A DNA stretch of 64,000 nucleotides from Strix aluco (Eukaryota > Chordata > Aves > Strigiformes > Strigidae). Shown piece by piece: positions 1 through 10,100 of the stretch. Numbering within the stretch: the stretch's first letter is position 1; every line of letters starts with the position of its first letter. The position numbers and the translations under genes were made by a program. The notes under the pieces are model-generated. The model worked only from the letters and a program-made list of their open reading frames with translations, had not been told where the DNA came from and searched no databases. The stretch spans positions 3,410,001 to 3,474,000 of the forward strand of contig NC_133955.1 in assembly GCF_031877795.1 (NCBI RefSeq). The letters are read 5' to 3'.

Positions 1-875
1 GGGGGGAACTGCTGCCGATATTCCTGTCCCCCCACATCAGCTCCCTGTTTGGTTCCCAGCCCAGATCCTGCCACCCAGAGCAGGACAATGGTGTCCCTGG
101 CTGGGGGACAAGGAGGTACTGGGTAGGTCAGGAGAGGTCAAAACTCTGTCCCCTCTCTGGGGACAGAGCTGGGGAGGGGTTAAGTGGTTCTGGAGTGGGG
201 GGTGGCTGGTGCTGAAGGCAGAAGGGAGCTTTGCAGGAGGGTGCCCACCCTGTGACGGTGGTGCTGAGGGACCCCGTAGGGCTGGAGCTGGGATGCTCCA
301 TCCCAGAGCATCGGACTGCTGCCGGTGCTGTGAGCAGGGGCTGGATCTGCCCTTCACCTTGGTGCAGAGCAGAGGGGATGGCTGGAGCCAGCTGTACTCT
401 GCTGATTTGCACCTTCCCTGGGTGTCCCTTGGTATGTTCCCCTCACTCTCTCCAAACCAGCCCCTGCTTCACCTCCTGGCCCCCACCCAGACCCTGGCAG
501 GTCACGTTAAACCCCAGCACCTCCCTGGAGCAACTCCCACTGCCTTCCTCCTGTCCCCCATCCTTCCCGAGCCTGGGTCACACTGGCAGGAGCGGGGAGC
601 AGAGCTGGGTGGCCTTGGTGGCGGGGGGGGGACACGGCACAGCCTGGGCAGAGCCATGGCAGCACACAGGATGCGGCCGCTTCCCCTGCGGGCAAGCACA
701 ACGCTGGCGGAACCCTCCTGTACAGGTAAAAGCACAGATCTTGTAGTAACTCGTCCCATGTATCCTCGTAGCCGGTGTATTTACCACGCGTGCTGTGCCG
801 GCCGGACTCCTCGGCAGTCGAGAGAAACCCTGTAACAGCTGTAACGGAGTCTGATTAAAAGTTTCTTCTTACCAA
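1..875 (+). other. Probable 3' UTR end of an upstream gene
   Basis: No coding exon is recognisable here. The stretch ends in an ATTAAA polyadenylation signal (854-859), followed after a short gap by a U- and GU-rich segment (about 905-950), the usual layout of a cleavage site on the + strand. In mammals, as I remember it, SLC6A17 lies directly upstream of KCNC4 in the same orientation, so this could be the tail of that transcript. The assignment rests on position only. Several overlapping open frames exist on both strands, but none resembles a known protein. Confidence 0.3.
854..859 (+). terminator. Candidate polyadenylation signal ATTAAA
   Basis: ATTAAA is the commonest variant of AATAAA. 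It is followed about 45-90 bases later by a run rich in T and GT, as expected downstream of a cleavage site. It fits a + strand transcript ending near 875-880. Confidence 0.35.
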
Positions 876-3420
876 ATCTTTTCTCACCAAGTCTCTTCTC
901 TGCCTCTGTTTCTTTTCTTGGGGTGGGCTTTGGCGTCTCTCTGAGGTTTGGGGTTGCAGAGAGCTAAAGCAGCGGGCACCAGGGCTGTGAGCACCCGTGG
1001 GCGTCGATGGCTCTGTCCTTCCCTGTCCTGTCCTGTCACCGCTATCGTCCTTCTGTTTCTCCTCATCCTCTGACTTCCCTCCTCCATCCAGCATCAGCCC
1101 CTGCAAGGGGCTCGCTCAGGATGCGGCTGCCCATGGAGCTGATCTTCCACCCTGGACCAGTTCAACCAGTATACACTGGGGCACGTGGGCTGGTATGACA
1201 CAGCATCTGCTCTTCTGCACGATGCCCTGCTAACGTCGCTGGTGGCTTATCCTGAGCCCTGGGGGTACTGGGGGTCTGGAGTTTCGCCCTGGAGAAGGAC
1301 CAGAGATTTCCAGCAGCCCCAGATGACTTTAACTGCTGGGTCTGAGCTTGGTCACAGGCTCGGTGGGGAGTGGGGCTGCCTCTTCCCTTCCCTCCCATCT
1401 TCTGTAACTTGTTTGGCTTCTCCAGGGCTGGTTCAGCCCCAGGGAGAATGAGGAAGGAGGGGAAGAAAACAGGGTGGATGAGACCAGAGGAGATCCACCA
1501 GCACTGGGGATGCCACCAGGGTGAACATGTCCCCGCTCTGGTGGCAGCCACGCAGGAGCCGGGTGGGTTTTCTGAGCACCTCTGCATCATCTGGAGGTGT
1601 CGGTGTAGGGCTGGGGGAGTGTCTGCGCTGGGGGCAGGAGGTGGCACACGGGTTTTCTTTGCCCAGAATCCCTCCAGGACCTGGCTCTGGGGAGGCGGGG
1701 GGGGAAACATCCCCCATGGGCAATGGCCAGGAGATGTGCGGCAGCTCTGACCCCAGCGATGGAGATGCTGCCAGCTCCTCCTCATCCCCAGTGAGGTGGC
1801 ACAGAGGAACATGCAGGATCCCAGGCGCAGCACCCGTCAAGCCCCGCTCAGGGTGATGCCTACAGCTCTGCGGTACCCACATGTGGTGCTCACTGCTGTG
1901 CTGAGCTGGCCGGCCTCAGCCTGCCCCTGTGCTCCGGGTGCTGGGTGGCTCTGGGCTTGGGAAGAGGCTCAGAGCCAGGGCGGGGACACGTGTCCCCACC
2001 CCTGGACTGTGTCTGAGGACAAGACACTGGCAGGCTGCTGCCATGCCAGCTTGTCCCCAGCCCACCCCCAGCACAGAGGGGTCTCATTTTGTTTTATTCC
2101 TCTTTGCCTGCAAAAGCAAATCCTGCAAAAACTCCAAGCAGCAGCTCTGCTGCATCTTTGGGATTGCAGCTATCACAGGGGTCTGGGTGAGCTGCTGCTG
2201 TGGAAAAGCCTGGGGCCAGGAGGGTGAGTGGGGCAGGATTTGGCTTCATCCTTCCCCCAGAGTGCTGGGGGCTGAGAGTGGGTCTGGGGGGGGCCAAAAA
2301 CACGCAGGTCCCGATGTCAGGGGCTCCCTGCGAAACAGATGAAGGAAATAAACTGAAAATGGTGCTTCTGGCCCTTGTGGGGCTAGAAAAAAGATGCAAA
2401 GAAGTGGGCCAAAATGTAAAATTTAAGCCGAGTATCTATTTTTTTAAAAAAAGATTTAATTTTCTGTGAAAGGAAACAGAGAGCCTTCAGAGCCTGGGGG
2501 GAGGTGAAGGCTGGTGCCGTTGGCTCGGGGGGTGGGTTTTGGGTGTCCCAACTCAAACCGGCTCTGGACCAGGGTACAGGCACACGGTGGGTACAGACAC
2601 GTGGTGGAGCCGCTAACAGCAACATCCTGCTGTGGTTCCCTGAGCACCTTGGAAAGAAAACCAGAGACAGTATCTCGACTTTTAACAACGGGGAAACTGA
2701 GGCACAGCACCAGCTCATGAACCGCTCCTGGTCATTCCAGAGGCAGACGATCTCCACCAGCACCATCACCGCTCCAGCCCAGCCTCCTCCCGTTCCCAAA
2801 TTGCTTTTACGGAGCGAAATGGCATCAGCGAGGCCGTGGATGGAGGCAGATTCGCTGCTGGACCGAGACACCCTCCACTGCCTGTTTTTTTTTTTTTTTT
2901 TCCTCGCCTTGGCTCCAGCCTATGTTCAGGACCCACAAGATGGCACTGTGTGACAGCAGCACGGGGGGACTGCCACCCGCCGCCTCGGGAGAAATTGGGG
3001 TGCAGGCCCTTCGCGGGGGCCGGGGGATGAGCTCGCTCCCCTTCTAGGCAGAGGTCGTGGAGGGACAGGGCTGCAAACTCCGTCCGTGCCACCCGCGCAG
3101 CCCGACTCCCCGTGCTCAGCTGGTGATGAGCAATTTTAGCTGAAAAATTCACCCGGCAGAGGCGGACGGCAGAGCTGAACCTTGCCCACGGCTTCCACCG
3201 GCTTCTTTGGGGAAGACCCACCTCCAAGGGAACGTCCCCAAGGGTTGCTTGGGGCTTCTGCCCTGGGGAGCTGCTCTGCGGCGTCAGCACCCTGAGGTGC
3301 CACGGGTGCCACCACCCACAGACCGGAGACAGGTCTGTCCCACCAAAGCATGAAGGGGAGAGGACAGAGACCTTGTTTGGAGCATCTAGGGGTTGCTGAG
3401 GTCAATGTATCTTTTTATTA

Positions 3421-3500
3421 ACAGAATCCTGGGCTGGAAGGACCTGGAGAGGTTGGTTTGTCTATCTCTACCCCAAAGCAGGATTGTTGCTCCCTAAAGT
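3421..3500 (-). repeat. Old CR1-like LINE fragment
   Basis: The stretch begins with an 'agaatcctgggctggaagg' type string followed by 'acctggagaggt' and 'ccccaaagcaggat'. This is the familiar reverse-complement form of CR1 3' regions. It is short and diverged, and I cannot follow it beyond about 3500. Confidence 0.5.
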
Positions 3501-3942
3501 GAGCTGCAGCCCACCTTCCTCCTCCGTCCCTCCACGGATGGAGACACTGTGTGATCCCAGCATGTCCCCAACCTCTCCCTTAGGCCACACACCCCTCTGA
3601 GCATCCTGTAGCCTGTTGTACTGGTCTCACTGTGCCAAGCTGGGGACGTGTCTGATGTGCTGGGCCACAGGCAGGGGTCAGGGTGCTGCACCAGGTCAGG
3701 GGGAGAGACAGTGCAGAGCCCAGTGGAGGGGACCCAGAGACCCCTTATCACGTCCTCAGCACCCACCCAAGGGCTGTGGCTTTCCAGGTTGGAGCTGATC
3801 CTTCTTGAGATCTTCCAGGTCTGGCTCTTCATTCCATCCTTCACCTGGATGTTATCTGAGATGCCTTCAGCCTTGCAGGAGGTCCCTGCAGAAGTGACTC
3901 CTTCTTGCTCCAAAAAGGCCCTTATTCATCAAGCTCTTTCTA

Positions 3943-3983
3943 TTTTCTCTCTTTCTCTCTCTCTCTTTTTCTTTTTTTTTTTC
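3943..3983. repeat. Polypyrimidine simple repeat
   Basis: An uninterrupted 41-base run of C and T, mostly CT and TTTC units ending in a T run. It is simple sequence. Confidence 0.8.
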
Positions 3984-4751
3984 ATGGACATTAAAAATCT
4001 GAAGGCATATTTAGAGAGCAGACAGCTTTGGGCGGGTGTTGCTGGCTAAAAGATCTCTTCCTTCCCCAGATACAACCCATTTGTCTGCCTGGCCACCTCC
4101 TCCCACCCCAGGAACGGCCGCGCTTGGGTGCATGAAGATCTCCCCGGGATGAAAGTCGCCGGATAAAATATTAGCATCAGGTCGCAGCATTCCTTCCTCC
4201 TGGCCAAACTCGCATTACCGATGATGAGGAGCTGAGCTGCGATGCCTGGCCGGTGATGCAAGGCTCGATTTTTCCAGCACGGTTTTCCCTCGGGCTCCAC
4301 GCTCTCCCGCTGGTGCAGCCCCGGGTGGTTTGGGTGTGGAGCTACGCCAGCCTCCACCCGCTCAGGATCCGGCCCTGGAAGCTGTGGAGTTGCAGTTACA
4401 GTTGGAGCAGGGCTTTCTTGGTGGTAAGATTTTAAGCGCGGCTCTCATGCCTCGTGGCTTTTTGGGTGGAGCGTTTGCCCCAGCCACCCCCAGTGCCCCC
4501 TGGTAAGGGGGTGAGGATGTCACCGAGGGGACAAAACTGGGCGGGGGGGGGGGAGGAGGGGACCTGGGGCCCTGGGAGGGACACTCCACAGAGCCCAGGG
4601 AGGGATGCTGGAGTGGGGCAGCATCCCCTGCTCGCTGTCCCCTCACCCTGCACCAAGGACACCCTTATCCAAGCGCTGACCCCCCAGCTCAGCCCCTCAC
4701 CCCAATAACAGGCCTGGATCCCACCTATGACCCCAAAGCACCCGCCTGCAT

Positions 4752-4767
4752 CCCCCCCCCCCCCCCC
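4752..4767. repeat. C16 homopolymer
   Basis: Sixteen consecutive C in a GC-rich setting. This is the kind of run where sequencing length errors are common. Confidence 0.85.
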
Positions 4768-5627
4768 TCCGCACCGCCCCAGCACCAGCAGTGCCAGTGC
4801 AGGAGTAAACAGCGCTGGCAGGACAGGGACCCTCGGGTCTTCGCCTTGGTGACAGGCTTGTCCCCTGGGCCACCACCGCTCTTCGCCTCCTCCCCAGCCC
4901 CAGGAGACAGGGCTGAGCATCACTAGCACCCCGGAGGGTGTAAGAGCCCCCCCAAGGAGGGGGGATTAGGGGAAGGGGCCCTTTGCGGTGGTTGGTACCC
5001 TGAGTCCCAGCCTCGGCGTCCGTGGGTGCAGCTCTGGGGAAGGGGCATCTTTCACGCAGGAGCCGAAAGAGAGGAGAGAGATGCTCGGGGAGGGGGGGTG
5101 AGAGGGAAGGAGGGCCAGCTCTGCCTCCAGCCACCCCGCTCCCCACCGGCCACGACCCCACGCTCGGGGTCGGTCTCTCCTGACCTCTCGGTGAGCGAGG
5201 GATTGCGAGCCAGGGAGGGATGGGATCTGCTCGAGCCTCTGCCAAGAGCTGGCTCCAGATCCGCAGGCAGCTCTGGGCTGCATTTCCCCTCCGGCGCGAA
5301 GCGGAGCTGGGGTGTCCGGGGTTCACTCCTCGCTGACACCGAACCCCCGAGAGCCCCCACCTACACGTCGGGCCCCGCGGGGAGGTGAGACGGTGCCTGG
5401 GGGTGCGGGGGGGCATTGGGGGGGGGGGTGCGGGCTGGGCTGGGGGTGGAGGGGATGGATGGGGGGAGGGATGCGGGGATGGAGGAGCGTGGTTGGGAGG
5501 GAGGGAGGGAAGCGGCGGGGGGCGTCGGCGGGGGGCTGTGGGGCTGGGCGCTGGGGGGGGGGGGGGTCCCCGGCCCCCCGGCGGGGCGGCGCCGGCTCCC
5601 GTAACCCCGCCGCTCAGCTCCCAGCCC

Positions 5628-5634
5628 TATAAAA
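5628..5634 (+). promoter_or_regulatory. KCNC4: TATA box (TATAAAA) of KCNC4
   Basis: A perfect TATAAAA sits in an otherwise GC-rich promoter, flanked by CCC and GCCCC. Transcription would start about 25-30 bases downstream, near 5658-5665. The reading is supported by the absence of any ATG between there and the KCNC4 start codon. Confidence 0.6.
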
Positions 5635-6487
5635 GCCCCGGGCGGCGGCGCTTCCCCCGCCGAGCCCCGGAGCAGCCCTCGCCGCCTCCCCCGCGCCGAG
5701 CCAAGCCGGGGCGCAACAGGCCCCCCCCCGGCCACGCGTGAGCGGGGCCCCCCCCGGCGCCGCAGCCCCCCCCCAGGGAGGGCAGGGCCCGGCTGGGGGG
5801 GGCGGGGGGGGGAAGCGGGAGGTGGAGGGGGGCGCATCCATCCCCTTCCCCCCCCTACCCGCTCCCCGCCGGGAACCTGGGAGGCGCCCCCCGGCCGCCA
5901 CCCCCCCTCCCCGAGACCGGCCCGGGGGGGGCGGAGGGAGCGCGGAGCCGCCGGAGCGGGAGGGGCGGGCGGCGGGGCCCCCCCGCGCCTGGCGCTGCAG
6001 GTACCGGGGACGGGGGGGACACGCAGCCCGGCGGGGCTCAGGGTTCGCCCCCCACCCTCCCCCCCGGGCCTTGGCGGCGGCAGCATCCTCCCCAACCGGG
6101 CCCGCATCCCCCTGCGGCGGGGCCGGGACTGCCGGACACCCCCCCCCGCCCGCCCCCCCGCGCCCTGCGAGCCCTGCCCGCGGCCCCCTCCTGCCTGCAC
6201 TTGTTGCTGCCCGGCAGGGCTGGGCTGGCTCCTCGTTTAGGGCGGTTTTATTTAGGGGGGGTGGTTTTGGAGGGGGTGGAGGTTGCAGCCTCCCCTGCTG
6301 TCCCCCAGCAGCCAGCGGTGTCCGGCTCGGCTCCAGCCTGCTCCCCCTGAGGCCAGAGCCAAGCCTGAGCCCCCCCTTTTCCCCTCCCCAGTCCCATCTC
6401 TGCCCCCCTCTCCCGCCTCCACCGACCCCCAGCTCCTCGCCCGGAGGAAGGGTGCGCGTAGTGTGCATCTCCCATCCACCGAAATCT

Positions 6488-7138
6488 ATGATCAGCTCGG
6501 TGTGTGTCTCCTCCTACCGTGGACGCAAGTCTGGGAACAAACCACCCTCCAAAACATGCCTGAAGGAAGAGATGGGCAAAGGGGAAGAGTCGGACAAGAT
6601 CACCATCAATGTAGGTGGTACCCGGCATGAGACCTACAAAAGCACCCTACGGACTTTGCCGGGCACCCGCCTGGCCTGGCTCGCCGACCCCGATGCCCAG
6701 AGCAACTTTGACTTTGATGGGAAAAGCAATGAGTTCTTCTTCGACCGGCACCCTGGGATCTTCTCCTACGTGCTCAACTACTACCGTACCGGCAAGCTGC
6801 ACTGCCCCGCGGACATCTGCGGGCCCCTCTTCGAGGAGGAGCTGACCTACTGGGGCATCGATGAGACGGACGTGGAGCCCTGTTGCTGGATGACCTACCG
6901 CCAGCATCGCGATGCCGAAGAGGCCCTGGACATCTTTGAGAGTCCTGAGCCCGGTGGAGGGGCCAGCGGAGAGGAACCTGAAGAGGAAGGGGGTAGGGAG
7001 ATGGCCCTTCAACGCCTCGGCATGGATGACAGGCCGCCGGGGGCAGCAGGGGCTGCCGGAGGGGGTGGCTGCTGTCGGAATTGGCAGCCCAGGATGTGGG
7101 CGCTCTTTGAGGATCCCTACTCGTCCAAGGCGGCAAGG
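6488..7138 (+). CDS. KCNC4: KCNC4 coding exon 1: inactivation ball and T1 domain
   Basis: Encodes residues 1-217 and ends in phase 0 before GTAAGC (7139). It begins [16 protein letters not shown], the Kv3.4 ball peptide. The first AUG has T at -3 and A at +4, a weak context, while the next in-frame AUG (6572, Met29) lies in strong context GAGATGG just after the ball. The T1 loop between 'LADPD' and 'EFFFDRHPG' is short and lacks the glycine-rich insertion I remember from mammalian Kv3.4. The end '[19 protein letters not shown]' leads into S1. Confidence 0.95.
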
Positions 7139-10100
7139 GTAAGCTCCCGAAACGCGCCAGTGGGGAGGTAGGATGGGGCCGGGCTGGAGTTGTGTCTCCA
7201 TCTCCCCATTCCTGTGGGCGAGATGGACTCTCCTAGTGGGTTACGTGGGCCCCCCCCGTAGCCATCTCTCTCCTACCATGGGGCACGTTGGCCATCTCCC
7301 ATCCTACGGGAAGTCTCTGCCATCATCTCCCCATCCTCTCCCAACACATTGCATCAAGGAGAGCTGGGCTGAAAGTGGGGGCAAGCCCATTCCTTGCCCC
7401 CTCTGCACCCTCGGGTGCTGCCTGGACACCTCCCAGGCACATAGAGACAAGGGATTGTCAGGGAGGGTCCTTGGCAGGGCCGAGTCCTGGCAATTTCAGG
7501 ATGCTCTAGGACAGGCAGGATTGCTTGAGTTCCTCTTGCGGGTTGTGTGCGTGCCCGTGCCAAAACCCACATTCAGTGGCCCAGGTGTGGAGTGGGGGGA
7601 CAGGGCTGGTGCCTGCTGGCGCCCGAATCAGGTCCTGAAGTAAATGGGATCCTTATGGTTGTCCCCAAGGAGCTCGTGCTCCTCTTCTACAGTAGCAGCA
7701 GCAGCCGCCCCAAAGGCCACCCCGTGCCTCTGCACAAGGACCCCTCCCTGCGCCCCACAAGCGGCCTCGTCCCCGCACCCCTGTCCGCCACCGTCGCCGC
7801 GTCGATGCTGCCCACGCGCAGCATACGGTCCCCATCAGCACGTGCGAGCGCAGGCTCTCAGCCGCGGTTCACACACACACACACATCCCAACCCCCCTCA
7901 TCCACACACATCCCTGGGGCCCGGTACACCGTGTACACACACACACACGAGCACGTACACGCACAAACATCCCCCCCACAACCCTCCTTGGGCATGCAGA
8001 CAATCCCTACCCACAGACACCGACATGCCCAGGATGGATCCCCCATAACCAGGTGCATCCTTGGGCTCCCAGCCCTGTTCTGCGCATGTGTCTCGTCTCC
8101 CAGCTACTCTTAGATCATCCCCAAAGCGCTGCCCACCGACCCCCAGACACCCACCCGTACCCATCCAGTCCCATCCCTGTGTGTGGCCCCCATCACACCC
8201 AGCTTATAAATCTGCCGCACACACACATCTAGGCATTTGGGATCTAAATGAATTCTGGATGCATTTAAAGGTGTAAAAAAACCCATCAATGGTAAGAAAT
8301 CCTGCAGGCATTTCACACCCACCCGCAGCGCACGGGGCAGGGGTCAGTTTGTCAAGGTGATGTTTTCACAGCTAACGTAAAAGCAACACACACACACACG
8401 CAGAGGATGCTTGGGCAGCAAGAGCTTTACTCATTTTAAAAGGGGTACCCGATCCTTTGCCCATTTCTGAGGGCTTGTTGCCTCTGAGAGATGCTCTGGG
8501 TGATGCACAGCTCCAAATAAGAAAATTAAAAAAACCCCCAACAAACCCAAGCACAATAATTCAACTCAAATTTTTCACGTTATTATTTGGTTCTGCTTTT
8601 CCTGTGTGCTGAGCTGCTCTCGGGAAGGCATTCGCTTTAGCAGGAGGAGTGTGTCGAAGGGAGCAGAGGTGGATGTGATGTGAGCTCTGACTGGGGTTGG
8701 AGTGGAGTGGGACCAGTCTGCACTGGGAGCTCCCGGCTTCCTTCTTATTTCTCTGAGATACAGACTCAGCTGGGCGCTGCCACAGGGACGGTCACCTGCC
8801 AGTGGTGACGCTCACAGGCTCTTCTGGGTCATATTTTCCACTCTAAAATATCAGTATAGCTTTGCAATGGCTTAGGAGCGCTGCTTTGGCAGAAGGGGAA
8901 ACTGAGGCACGGAGCAGTGCAACCTGCCCAAAACACCCAGTTAATGCAGGGAACGGTTACTGGTTTGGAGTCACCGTCCAGCACTAGGATGCTCCGGGAC
9001 CCATGAGCATCTCTGCAGGTGCAGCTTTCATGGTGTTGCCTTGGCGTTTTGGGGTGGCTGAAGCGAGATTTCTTTAATATTGCCCCGTTTTGGAGTCTCC
9101 CCCTTCCTTTCCAGAGCAAAAGGGGTGCTGCTGGCTCTGGCGTTTGGCCTGGGGACGTGCCAGAGCAGCCGGTCCGGCGCGTCTTGCCAAACCTTGGCAG
9201 CGGCAGGAAGGAGAGCGCTCCCAGGTTGTGTGCGTAAATCCTCTCCCTCGATTGTGCGACAGCAGTGACTAAGAGTCTCGGGGGCTGAATTTCTCCAGTC
9301 CTTGCTCCTCCTCGCCCTCAGAGCAGCCCCTCGGGCCCTGACTCAGTTGGCTCCTGGCTATTTCCATCTTTCCCTCCTTCCAGCACTTCTCTCTCTTGGC
9401 ACCTTCTGAGCTGGCAACTGCGTTAGTGTGCAGTTAGAATTTCCCCCCTCCAAGTTTTTAGTATTTTTTCCTTGCAGCATTGATGCCCACTGGATCTTGA
9501 CTCCTGCATCTAGTCCAGTCTCAGTAAAAATTTGGTCCCTAGTGTAGCTGCTGTCCCAGCTGGAGTGTAAAATTCTTTTTCTCCCCATGGGAAACTGCCC
9601 TGGTTGTGATTTCCTCTACTTCCAAACTCTGCTTACTTGTAGCTCTTCATTATTTTTCCCTTTGCAGCCCAACTTGTGGGGTCCTGACCTCACTTCCACT
9701 GGGGCTTCCAGGCTAGTGATCCCCTGGGAGTGTCATGGGGTTTTTTTGGGGAACGTCCATCCCAAGCTGTTGAGCGCATGTTGAGATCGTGTAGATCATC
9801 GGCAGGTTCTGGAGGACTTGTTTGGTGGGACTTTTGGTGCTGTATTGGTGGCTACTGGGTATGTACATAGATTTTATTTTATTTTTAAGACAGTTTCGGA
9901 AAAAAAAATTGAGCTTGGAGCAGAGGCCAAAGCTGAGATAAGACATCTCAGATCAGATCTTCAGCTGACACAAAACTGGAGCAGCACTATTGACTTTGAG
10001 GGGGGACGATGGTTGGCACCGACTGTGAACCTGACTCTACTATTTTTAGAAGTTGCTTTTGCTCCTGGGGCTAAATCAGATCTCACCTACATGGCTCATA

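Larger units (their letters stand above)
880..5280. other. Intergenic stretch upstream of KCNC4
   Basis: I see no gene here. It holds an old CR1-like fragment (3421-3500), a 41-base pyrimidine tract (3943-3983), a T run near 2886-2901 and a run of 16 C (4752-4767). GC content rises towards the KCNC4 promoter from about 4.5 kb. An AATAAA near 2347 has no supporting transcript evidence. Confidence 0.5.
5280..7170 (+). promoter_or_regulatory. KCNC4: CpG-rich promoter region and first exon of KCNC4
   Basis: Very GC-rich sequence with many CpG dinucleotides runs from upstream of the TATA box through the first coding exon. The block 5400-5580 is strongly G-rich on the + strand with many runs of three or more G. 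The presumed 5' leader (about 5660-6487) contains no ATG at all, so the annotated start at 6488 would be the first AUG of the mRNA. A 5' UTR intron is possible (donor-like CAG|GTACCG at 6001, acceptor-like pyrimidine tract plus CAG ending near 6391). It would not change the protein. Confidence 0.65.

Noticed and set aside
2347-2352. AATAAA as a gene end
   Set aside because: No coding exon or transcript-like sequence leads up to it; a chance match is likely.
5738-6487. Long N-terminal extension in frame with KCNC4
   Set aside because: It contains no ATG and translates to Pro/Gly/Ala-rich low complexity. The recognised protein starts at 6488 with the ball peptide.
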